From the NCBI GenBank assembly GCA_937915755.1, contig CALGGR010000165.1, forward strand, positions 1 through 6,313: a stretch of 6,313 bases of DNA, written 5' to 3'. The stretch is from an uncultured Fretibacterium sp. (GTDB taxonomy: Bacteria; Synergistota; Synergistia; Synergistales; Aminobacteriaceae). This document shows, in pieces, positions 1 to 4,792 of the stretch; the stretch's first letter is position 1, and every line of letters starts with the position of its first letter. Below the pieces are notes generated by a model. It made no database searches. It was not told where the DNA came from and was given only the letters and a program-made list of their open reading frames with translations. The translations under genes and the position numbers were made by a program.

Positions 1-1
1 T

Positions 2-79
2 GCTGATAACATCATCAAAGAGTACCGCAATGCACAAGTCGAGGTGACAACTTTTTCTGACTTTCCTTTACGAAGGTGA
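2..79 (+). CDS. Possible 3' end of an upstream coding frame, unrecognised
   Basis: An open frame enters from the left edge and runs to a TGA at 77-79, giving about 25 residues (ADNIIKEYRNAQ... ending PLRR). Codon choice up to about position 50 looks ordinary for a coding end. The last part is made of the first degenerate 32-bp repeat and the beginning of the second, so the tail may be fortuitous. I recognise no family. It could equally be non-coding DNA in front of the initiator gene, particularly if the window is a linearised circle. Confidence 0.2.
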   Translation, partial: ADNIIKEYRNAQVEVTTFSDFPLRR

Positions 80-96
80 GAACTTTCTGCTATAAT
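67..96 (+). promoter_or_regulatory. Candidate promoter P1 of the initiator gene
   Basis: An extended -10, TGCTATAAT at 88-96, is a perfect TGnTATAAT. TTTACG at 67-72 lies 18 bp upstream of the hexamer and matches four of six bases of the -35 consensus. A start near 103 would leave a leader of about 46 nt carrying one complete repeat start. Confidence 0.5.
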
Positions 97-99
97 CCC

Positions 100-128
100 T
101 TCCTGAGGTGAGAACTTTCTGCTATAAT
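100..128 (+). promoter_or_regulatory. Candidate promoter P2, duplicate of P1 inside the repeat
   Basis: The same extended -10, TGCTATAAT, recurs at 120-128 because it is part of the duplicated 32-bp unit. The -35 region, TTCCTG at 100-105 with a 17-bp spacer, is poor, so it would rely on the extended -10. Transcription from about 135 would leave only about 14 nt before the TTG start, just enough to include the ribosome-binding site. Confidence 0.45.
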
Positions 129-136
129 CCCTTCCT

Positions 137-143
137 GAGGTGA
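137..143 (+). promoter_or_regulatory. Ribosome-binding site that selects TTG 149 as the initiator start
   Basis: GAGGTGA pairs perfectly with the 16S 3' end and lies 5 nt before TTG 149. The alternative in-frame GTG at 140 lies inside this site and has no Shine-Dalgarno of its own. The site is part of the 13-mer repeat, so repeat-bound protein would also cover the translation signal. Confidence 0.65.
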
Positions 144-148
144 GAACT

Positions 149-1267
149 TTGATAATTCACAGGATAAAAAAAGGGATAACTTACATCTACGAACGCACAA
201 TTGACTCAGAAGGAAAAAGACATGAAAAAGCTATCGGCAAGGTTGACGGAAACGGCAATGAGATTTATTATGCTGATATTCGCGATAACCATTCCAGTGG
301 CGGGAAGGGGCGGGGGAATGGGAAGAACAACAAGAGCAAAGAACTTATCAAAACTGATTCCATAAGAGCAGACGATTATACTTTCGGCACTACTAAAGTT
401 GAAGGTCTCGCTTTCGACCCGGTTAAAAATCCGGCTATCTACAGCGCACTTGTACCTGCCAGAATTGATGTCAGCAGGAGAAAATCACAAAGAAAGAAGA
501 TTGAAACTCTCTTCTATATCGACTTTAAGGAACTTAAACAAAGAGGCGTTTCCATTGATTATGAATATCTCCTTACTCCTTATGACAGAGAAATTCACAA
601 TGCTGTTGCTACTCTCGCTAGTGCTGGCAATGAATACATCAATCCTAGCATGATCTTTCAACTACTTTCTGGCAATACTGGGTCTACAAATGACATGAGT
701 CCGGAAACCAGAAAAAGTATTCTCAGAAGCATTGATATCATGATGGCTACTCTCGTTAGTATCGATGCCTCTGCTGAAGTCAGCTCTCATATGATTACTA
801 AAACCACTGGGATTTATAAAGGTGCTTTAATTCCTGCCGAAAGAGTCGAAATCATGGAGCTTAACGGACAGAAGGTTACTGACTGCATCCACTTGCTCAG
901 AACTCCACCACTTTATGATTATGCTCGTGATAAAAATCAGATCGGCACCATTGATATCAAAATGCTCGATACTCCCCTCAGCAACACTAAAGAGAACATC
1001 GAACTCAAGGGTTACCTGCTCAAACGTATTGCTAGCATTAAGAACACAAAGAGCCATATGAGCGATACTATTCGCTACGATACCATTTACGAATATCTGA
1101 GAATTGACACAAATACGCCTGATAAAGATCTCCTCAGACACAAATATATGGATATCAGAAACAAGGTCAAAAAACTTTTGGACTTCTGGATCAAAATGGG
1201 ACTCATTACCTCCTACACAGAAGAAAAAGAAGGCAAATCTATCGCTAAGGTTACCATTTCCATATAA
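149..1267 (+). CDS. Rep-like plasmid replication initiator (two winged-helix domains)
   Basis: This 372-residue protein probably binds the plasmid origin and starts replication. Residues 143-206 (TPYDREIHNAV..., then a glycine/serine loop and a helix ending LVSID) look like the first winged helix of Rep_3-type initiators and related Bacillota plasmid proteins. Residues 285-372 form a second candidate winged helix, with a recognition helix around 334-352 and a beta wing ending in KVTISI. Residues 50-65 are a Gly/Lys/Asn-rich linker. Residues 7-40 (KKGITYIYER..., AIGKVDGNGNEI) resemble the N-terminal segment of IS1634-type transposases, an odd addition. TTG 149 is preferred over GTG 140 because only TTG has a spaced Shine-Dalgarno site. 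Third codon positions favour pyrimidines, unlike the downstream primase gene. Assignment as initiator rests on fold pattern, the repeats in front of it and the replication neighbour. A transcription regulator is the alternative. Confidence 0.6.
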   Translation: MIIHRIKKGITYIYERTIDSEGKRHEKAIGKVDGNGNEIYYADIRDNHSSGGKGRGNGKNNKSKELIKTDSIRADDYTFGTTKVEGLAFDPVKNPAIYSALVPARIDVSRRKSQRKKIETLFYIDFKELKQRGVSIDYEYLLTPYDREIHNAVATLASAGNEYINPSMIFQLLSGNTGSTNDMSPETRKSILRSIDIMMATLVSIDASAEVSSHMITKTTGIYKGALIPAERVEIMELNGQKVTDCIHLLRTPPLYDYARDKNQIGTIDIKMLDTPLSNTKENIELKGYLLKRIASIKNTKSHMSDTIRYDTIYEYLRIDTNTPDKDLLRHKYMDIRNKVKKLLDFWIKMGLITSYTEEKEGKSIAKVTISI

Positions 1268-1357
1268 ACCCAGTATTCATAAGCACTTATAGACGGGTGC
1301 AAATTTCATTCATGGAAAAATGCGAAAAATCGGGCTTAAACACAGTTGTTGCAACAG

Positions 1358-1386
1358 GTTACAGCGATACGCAAAAAGTGTATAAG
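1358..1386 (+). promoter_or_regulatory. Candidate distal promoter of the primase-helicase gene
   Basis: GTTACA at 1358-1363 (4/6 to the -35 consensus), a 17-bp spacer and TATAAG at 1381-1386 (5/6 to the -10). A transcript from here would carry all or most of the stem-loops in a leader of about 280 nt. Confidence 0.3.
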
Positions 1387-1412
1387 TCTTTATAGGTTTT
1401 ATAAGACTTATA
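1381..1412 (+). repeat. Stem-loop 1: perfect 10-bp inverted repeat
   Basis: TATAAGTCTT (1381-1390) is the exact reverse complement of AAGACTTATA (1403-1412), with a 12-nt AT-rich loop between. The low GC content suits a protein-binding dyad or a DNA-melting element more than a terminator. No T-run follows. Confidence 0.7.
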
Positions 1413-1413
1413 G

Positions 1414-1455
1414 CAGCACGACGGCGGCTTCTCGTTGGTCGCCGCCAGTCGGCTG
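1414..1455 (+). repeat. Stem-loop 2: GC-rich hairpin with small bulges
   Basis: CAGC (1414-1417), GAC (1420-1422) and GGCGGC (1423-1428) pair with GCTG (1452-1455), GTC (1448-1450) and GCCGCC (1441-1446). Only 1-2 unpaired bases lie between blocks, and the loop is 12 nt. It starts one base after stem-loop 1. Part of the loop, with the start of its 3' arm, is complementary to downstream sites (see 1433-1567). Confidence 0.65.
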
Positions 1456-1567
1456 TGTGAGAAAAAACAGAAAGAAGAACACACACCTCAATCCTGTGTA
1501 CTTCTTCTGGTGTTCTGAAACATGAAGCGACCAACGGGAGCGTTCCCTAAGTAAGCGAGCCAACGAG
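1433..1567 (+). repeat. Long-range pairings that compete with stem-loop 2
   Basis: CGTTGGTCGC (1433-1442), lying in the loop and first two bases of the 3' arm of stem-loop 2, is exactly complementary to GCGACCAACG (1527-1536). The overlapping CTCGTTGG (1431-1438) is exactly complementary to CCAACGAG (1560-1567). The two downstream targets are imperfect direct copies of each other. The pairings suggest alternative RNA folds or a pseudoknot. DNA-level repeats for protein binding are possible too. Confidence 0.5.
1468..1509 (+). repeat. Stem-loop 3: 14-bp stem with one mismatch and one bulge
   Basis: AAGAAGAACACA (1472-1483) pairs with TGTGTACTTCTT (1495-1506) except for one A/A mismatch (1478/1500). 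CAG (1468-1470) adds three pairs with CTG (1507-1509) around bulged A1471. The loop spans 1484-1494. No T-run follows, so it is not a simple terminator. Confidence 0.65.
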
Positions 1568-1618
1568 CGAGCGGTGAGTGGTAGAAGAAAAGAGCAGAGA
1601 GTGCCCCTACCTTGATTG

Positions 1619-1627
1619 TGTTATAAA
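1619..1627 (+). promoter_or_regulatory. Candidate proximal extended -10 promoter of the primase-helicase gene
   Basis: TGTTATAAA fits TGnTATAAt, with five of six bases of the hexamer, and lies about 43 bp before the TTG start. No good -35 is visible at 16-18 bp spacing. A start near 1634 would bypass the stem-loops. Confidence 0.35.
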
Positions 1628-1655
1628 ATTATTTCAGTTGAATTTATTGCATTGG

Positions 1656-1661
1656 AAGGAG
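1656..1661 (+). promoter_or_regulatory. Ribosome-binding site that selects TTG 1670
   Basis: AAGGAG lies 8 nt before TTG 1670. The longer in-frame reading from GTG 1616 would add 18 residues that resemble nothing in the family and has no comparable site. Confidence 0.75.
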
Positions 1662-1669
1662 TTTTTATT

Positions 1670-3589
1670 TTGAAGCGAGAGTTTTCACTGCCTTCCGCGT
1701 TACAGGAACTAGCGCAGTTAAAGCAATGGGTCTGCCATAAGGACAAGATACCGAAAAATCCATTGAATGGCATGAATGCAAAAGCGAATGACCCCGCGAC
1801 ATGGGGAACGTTGCAAGATGCGTTGGGTGCGTTGCAAACGAATAACTTTGACGGTGTCGGATTTCAATTCGGAGTGTATGAAGCAGGCATGTTGCGAGTA
1901 GCTGGAATAGACTTAGACCATGTAGTGCGTGCCGATGGGACGTTAGAGCCGTTTGCATTGAAAATCGTAGAGGAGATGAAGAGCTACACGGAGTATAGCC
2001 CAAGTGGAACCGGACTTCATATACTGTGTCGAGTGAAACTACCAGCAATCGGGAACAAAAAGGGACTTGAGAATGGTTGTGCAGTAGAGATGTACAATCA
2101 TGGCCGATATTTCACAGTAACAGGTCGAGTATATGGAGAAGAACGAGCGGTAGCCGAGCGAACAGAGGAATATCGAAAAATGCACGAGAAGTACTTTGCC
2201 GAAGCTCCGGATGTCCCAGTAGCTCCTTCTCATGTGGTACAGCCTCGTATAGAAGAAATGAGCGATCGTGATTTGCTAGACAGAATGTTTAACAGCCAGA
2301 ATGGATATGCAATTCGTAGGCTGTTTAGTGGAGATTTCAGTGGTTATCCAAGTCATAGTGAAGCTGACTTAGCACTAATAGCACATCTATTATTCTGGAC
2401 TGGAGGAGATGAAGTGCGTGCAGATAGATTATTCCGAGAGTCAGGATTGATGAGGGAGAAATGGGATAGAGCAGATTACCGGAGCAAGACGCTGGAATAT
2501 GCAAGAAGGAATCAGGTAGGCTTATACGAGCCACGTACAAGTCCCCCAACTGTGATTGAGAAAAATAGAGCGGCTCAGATTATTCAATTAGCAAGCTCTG
2601 TAAGCGACGTGAGTACGTCATCACTACAACTTTCAGAGACGAATGGACAGGATATAAGTTACTACATTCAGAACGGTTATGATAATGATGAAAAGAGGTT
2701 TGCACTTTATAAAGACCGGAAGACAGGATTTGAGAACATGGACAAGTTGATGAAACTATATCCCGGGTTGTATGTGCTAGGAGCAATAAGTAGTTTAGGA
2801 AAGACGACGTTTGCGTGTCAGTTATCGGATCAGTTAGCGCGAGCTGGAGAGCATGTGTTGTATTTTAGTCTTGAACAATCGCGTTATGAGCTAGTAACGA
2901 AAGGACTATCGAGACTGACAGCTCAGATAAATATGAACCATGCGCTGAGTGCAATAGAAATCCGTGAGGGGAAACAGTCATCGGAGCTGGAAAAAGCGAA
3001 GGAAGCATATATGAGCTACGGAAGACATGAAATCATATATGAGTGTGGGTTTGACACGACAATTGAGACGATAGTGGGACTAGTAAAGAATTACATGGAA
3101 GATAACGAAGTGAAGCCAATAGTAATAGTGGATTATCTTCAAATAATTCGACCGGTAGATAATCGAGTAAGTACGAAGGACGCAGTAGATGGACATGTGC
3201 GAGCATTTAAGAAGTTACAGGTAGAGAATGATTTAGTAGTATTGTTGATAAGTTCATTGAATCGGTCTAATTATTTAACGCCGGTAGATTATGAGAGTTT
3301 CAAGGAGAGTGGAGGAATCGAGTATACGGCGGATGTAATCTGGGGATTACAGTTGAGCGTGATGAATGATGAAATATTCGACAAAGAAGCGAAACTGAAG
3401 CAGAAACGGGAGGCAGTAAAAGCGGCGAAGAAAGCGATCCCGCGTCAGGTAGAGTTAGTATGTCTGAAGAACCGCTACGGAGTAAGTAGTTACACGTGTA
3501 GGTTCAATTATTATGCGCAATATGATTACTTTGTACCGAGGGACGAGAGAGAGACAGTAAGTCAGCATATAGAACCGTTAAGATTCTAA
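1670..3589 (+). CDS. Primase-polymerase / DnaB-type replicative helicase fusion
   Basis: A 639-residue, two-engine cytoplasmic replication protein. Residues 7-152 match the NrS-1-type archaeo-eukaryotic primase-polymerase: LPSALQEL...QWV at the start, metal-binding D81 and D83 in GIDLDH, nucleotide-binding SPSGTGLH (S110-H117), and MYNHGRYFTVTG (141-152). Residues 200-280 (DLLDRMF..., FWTGGD..., SGLMREKWDR) match the helical domain that follows in that family. Residues 352-615 are a RecA-fold SF4 helicase: Walker A AISSLGKT (372-379, K378), SLEQS with probable catalytic E402, Walker B IVIVDYLQ (484-491, D488), SSLNR (528-532), SGGIEYTADVI (547-557) and KNRYG (600-604). Primase and helicase activity in one chain would lay primers and drive the fork without host DnaG/DnaB. 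No DnaB N-terminal domain is visible. Codons favour A/G at third positions (ATA, GTA, TTA, AGT mixed). The gene ends 10 bp from a convergent gene. Confidence 0.9.
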   Translation: MKREFSLPSALQELAQLKQWVCHKDKIPKNPLNGMNAKANDPATWGTLQDALGALQTNNFDGVGFQFGVYEAGMLRVAGIDLDHVVRADGTLEPFALKIVEEMKSYTEYSPSGTGLHILCRVKLPAIGNKKGLENGCAVEMYNHGRYFTVTGRVYGEERAVAERTEEYRKMHEKYFAEAPDVPVAPSHVVQPRIEEMSDRDLLDRMFNSQNGYAIRRLFSGDFSGYPSHSEADLALIAHLLFWTGGDEVRADRLFRESGLMREKWDRADYRSKTLEYARRNQVGLYEPRTSPPTVIEKNRAAQIIQLASSVSDVSTSSLQLSETNGQDISYYIQNGYDNDEKRFALYKDRKTGFENMDKLMKLYPGLYVLGAISSLGKTTFACQLSDQLARAGEHVLYFSLEQSRYELVTKGLSRLTAQINMNHALSAIEIREGKQSSELEKAKEAYMSYGRHEIIYECGFDTTIETIVGLVKNYMEDNEVKPIVIVDYLQIIRPVDNRVSTKDAVDGHVRAFKKLQVENDLVVLLISSLNRSNYLTPVDYESFKESGGIEYTADVIWGLQLSVMNDEIFDKEAKLKQKREAVKAAKKAIPRQVELVCLKNRYGVSSYTCRFNYYAQYDYFVPRDERETVSQHIEPLRF

Positions 3590-3599
3590 AAGGCAGAGT

Positions 3600-3830
3600 T
3601 TATTCCGAGCAGAACTCGATGATCCACTTGTGGAATAAATCCGAGACAGTGAGATTACGTCTGATAGCGTAGGTTTTAACAAGTATCCTATCTTGCGGTG
3701 AGATAGAGAAAGTCATCTTCATAGTGCGCTCAGATTTCTCTGGAGCATTACCAGTAACTACAGCAGTTAGCTGTGTTTGTTCTTTTTCTCTCTGGTCTGT
3801 TGCTTCTTCAAACATATTGCTTTTTACCAT
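3600..3830 (-). CDS. Small ribbon-helix-helix DNA-binding protein, probable partition partner (ParG-like)
   Basis: The 76-residue protein has a charged, probably flexible N-terminus (1-37) and a C-terminal RHH fold: beta strand MKMTFSI (37-43), helix around 45-59 (SPQDRILVKTYAIRR), turn NLTVSD and helix around 62-74. That architecture is typical of ParG and similar centromere-binding partners of small ParA ATPases. It would dimerise, bind the centromere and repress the par promoter. AGGAAGG lies 10 nt before the ATG. It sits directly downstream of parA on the same strand, with its own candidate promoter and dyad between them. The gene converges on the primase-helicase with only a 10-bp gap, so any terminators must overlap coding sequence. 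Identity as RHH is fairly secure. The partition role is inferred from context. Confidence 0.7.
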   Translation of the reverse strand: MVKSNMFEEATDQREKEQTQLTAVVTGNAPEKSERTMKMTFSISPQDRILVKTYAIRRNLTVSDLFHKWIIEFCSE

Positions 3831-3847
3831 TTCGGTATTTCCTTCCT

Positions 3848-3894
3848 GCTGTATGTAATTATTGTATAGATATTAGTAAATAATATTATACAGC
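3848..3894 (-). promoter_or_regulatory. Promoter and candidate RHH operator in front of the RHH gene
   Basis: On the minus strand a perfect TATAAT -10 (3885-3890) lies about 55 bp before the ATG; the -35 is weak. Inverted arms GCTGTAT (3848-3854) and ATACAGC (3888-3894) flank the start region, matching 10 of 13 positions when extended inward, and the right arm overlaps the -10. A 5-bp dyad TATTA/TAATA (3871-3885) lies between. Overlap of promoter and dyad suits autorepression. Confidence 0.5.
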
Positions 3895-3902
3895 AAAGAG
3901 TT

Positions 3903-3950
3903 AAAAAATAAAGTTATTCTAGTGGGAGATTAAGGAACTCTCTAACTTTA
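3903..3950 (-). terminator. Candidate weak terminator after parA
   Basis: On the minus strand TAAAGTTA (3943-3950) pairs with TAACTTTA (3909-3916), with an inner GAGA/TCTC pairing (3939-3942 with 3926-3929) and an asymmetric 9-nt bulge. Six T follow (3908-3903). The stem overlaps the original parA stop at 3914-3916. The stem is AT-rich, so partial read-through into the RHH gene is likely. Confidence 0.4.
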
Positions 3951-4042
3951 TTGCACAGCTCTAGAATAGCAACAGCAGCTTTAGACTTTGGAGCATAATC
4001 AACAACAGATTTGCGGTAAGCAGAAGCCTGAACGAACAGTTC
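3914..4042 (-). pseudogene. parA: In-frame 3' remainder of parA after a nonsense codon
   Basis: Directly after the TAA at 4045-4043, and in the same frame, 42 more codons run to a second TAA (3916-3914). They read ELFVQASAYRKSVVDYAP, then a Lys/Ala-rich helix and a final helix ending LNLPLE. This is the normal C-terminal end of small ParA ATPases (AY-K-SV-DYAPKSKAA pattern). Joined, the gene would be 178 residues with one undetermined residue at 136. I see no start with a Shine-Dalgarno site for separate translation, so it is either unread, read through, or the stop is a sequencing error. Confidence 0.7.
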
Positions 4043-4450
4043 TTATTGTGGTAGTGTTAGGATAGTATTATGTACATAGTTGGAAAGCCATTCATAGAAA
4101 TCCCTTGACGCTCTCCACCTGTTAAAGGCATTCAGCACGTAGATTACTTTGCACTCATTATAATTTCTGTTCACAATCTCTATCATACGCTTCAGAGGCT
4201 CTATGTCCCTTGAAGTTGTTATTGTAGGAACGATAATTAAGTCAGCAGAACTAATCCATGCTCCAGGTGTATCAATTACCGAGACTAGAGCATTCACGTT
4301 CTTGTTTGTTCTGTGAATTGTTCCACCTTGACTGTCCAAGTCATAAAAATTGTAAACTGTTCCTGTTCTCTCAAAAGAGAAAGTTAATTCATCAGCAATT
4401 AATGATTTACCTACTCCGCCCTTAGTGTTGCAGATTAATATTTTTTTCAT
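4043..4450 (-). CDS. parA: ParA/Soj-type partition ATPase, cut short by an in-frame TAA
   Basis: A deviant Walker A ATPase that moves plasmid copies over the nucleoid. The 135 residues begin MKKILICNTKGGVGKS, with the signature lysines K10 and K15. YDLDSQGG follows around 37-44 and the Walker B/switch segment VIDTPG near 58-63, then PTITTSRDIEP near 75-85. AGGAG lies 5 nt before the ATG, so the 5' end is sound. Small partition ATPases of this type are usually about 180-210 residues. This one stops after TLPQ, but the missing C-terminal end continues in the same frame (3914-4042). The nucleotide site is intact. The lost helices would normally pack on the ATPase core and contribute to DNA binding, so the truncated product is probably impaired. 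It pairs with the downstream RHH gene as a type Ib-like par cassette. Confidence 0.85.
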   Translation of the reverse strand: MKKILICNTKGGVGKSLIADELTFSFERTGTVYNFYDLDSQGGTIHRTNKNVNALVSVIDTPGAWISSADLIIVPTITTSRDIEPLKRMIEIVNRNYNECKVIYVLNAFNRWRASRDFYEWLSNYVHNTILTLPQ

Positions 4451-4792
4451 TATCTCTCCTCTATATGGTTATTTATAAATAATATTCTACTATTATTATT
4501 AATTATTTGATATGTAGTAATAATGATTTACTGAAATATTCTAGAGAAAAATATTAATTGTTTAATTACAGAAGTAAAAAGATATTTCAAGAAATACTAA
4601 ATACTTTAATTAGCTATTTAATGTTAAACATAAATAATATTAATTGTTCTCAATAATCCGAATGAGTAAAAATAATTCAGTAACTTAATATTAACGTAAT
4701 TAATACTTACTCGCGTAGACTTCTAACAGTATTTATTGAAAATAATTTTTATTACTTAGGTAAAAAGATGAAAATCATATTTATGGGAAGAT
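4451..4792. other. 340-bp very AT-rich non-coding region, candidate par centromere
   Basis: No open frame with a plausible start is visible on either strand. The region lies between the toxin gene end and the parA start, where small-ParA plasmids often keep their centromere and par promoter. It contains short direct repeats (separate entry), a palindrome ATGTT-A-AACAT (4621-4631) and AATAA-TTT-TTATT (4741-4753). GTAAAAAGAT occurs twice (4574-4583, 4760-4769). I see no clear parA promoter. At this base composition many short repeats arise by chance, so the centromere reading is inference from position. Confidence 0.45.
4476..4648. repeat. Short direct repeats upstream of parA
   Basis: TAAATAATATT occurs at 4476-4486 and 4631-4641, and a third time at 3877-3887 in front of the RHH gene. 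AATATTAATTGTT occurs at 4550-4562 and 4636-4648, with a shortened form AATATTAA at 4687-4694. AATATTCTA occurs at 4481-4489 and 4535-4543. The 11-mer shared between the two par-gene control regions is the best candidate for a common protein-binding site. Confidence 0.4.

Larger units (their letters stand above)
42..150 (+). repeat. Four-copy 32-bp-spaced direct repeats (iteron-like)
   Basis: The 13-mer AGGTGAGAACTTT begins at 74, 106 and 138. A 12/13 match (AGGTGACAACTTT) begins at 42, so all four are exactly 32 bp apart. Units 74-105 and 106-137 are identical over all 32 bases. Unit 42-73 diverges after the 13-mer, and the unit at 138 leaves the repeat after the 13-mer and enters the initiator gene. 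Spacing of 32 bp is close to three helical turns, so a bound protein would sit on one face of the DNA. Position directly before a Rep-like gene suggests iterons or an autoregulatory operator. Simple slippage duplication of a promoter segment is the alternative. Confidence 0.8.
1268..1669. other. 400-bp non-coding, dyad-rich region: candidate origin and/or structured leader
   Basis: No convincing gene lies here. From left to right it holds: ATAAG-CA-CTTAT (1279-1290); a perfect 10-bp palindrome TGTTGCAACA (1347-1356); AGTGTATAA (1377-1385), which is 8/9 to a DnaA box on the minus strand; three consecutive stem-loops (1381-1509); a small GGGA/TCCC hairpin (1536-1547); and a run of GAGC/GCGAG repeats (1553-1576). 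ACTTATAG occurs at both 1285-1292 and 1406-1413. Position between initiator and primase-helicase suits an origin. The strong RNA-type pairings suit a regulated leader of the primase gene. The sequence alone does not decide between these. Confidence 0.55.

Noticed and set aside
42..150. CRISPR-like array
   Set aside because: Units abut head to tail with no unique spacers and no cas genes nearby. They are tandem or iteron-type repeats.
827..1141. 104-codon antisense open frame inside the initiator gene
   Set aside because: It mirrors the initiator's coding strand, has no recognisable domain, and the plus-strand gene is the better supported reading.
1310..1534. 74-codon minus-strand open frame across the stem-loop region
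   Set aside because: Its sequence is dictated by the hairpins and GC-rich repeats. I see no protein-like domain, and it overlaps the candidate control region.
1616..1669. 18-residue upstream extension of the primase-helicase from GTG 1616
   Set aside because: No Shine-Dalgarno site precedes it, it lies over the candidate -10 and ribosome-binding site, and the family begins at LPSALQEL.
1665..2048. 127-codon antisense open frame over the primase domain
   Set aside because: The plus strand encodes clear primase motifs here. The antisense product is Ser/His/Thr-rich shadow sequence.
3626..3640. DnaA-box-like TGTGGAATAA in the RHH gene
   Set aside because: It has one extra base relative to TGTGnATAA and is explained as coding sequence.
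4686..4736. AATACT/AGTATT inverted repeat as a terminator for the toxin gene
   Set aside because: Only 6 AT-rich pairs around a loop of about 20 nt, with no convincing T-run. Expected by chance at this composition.
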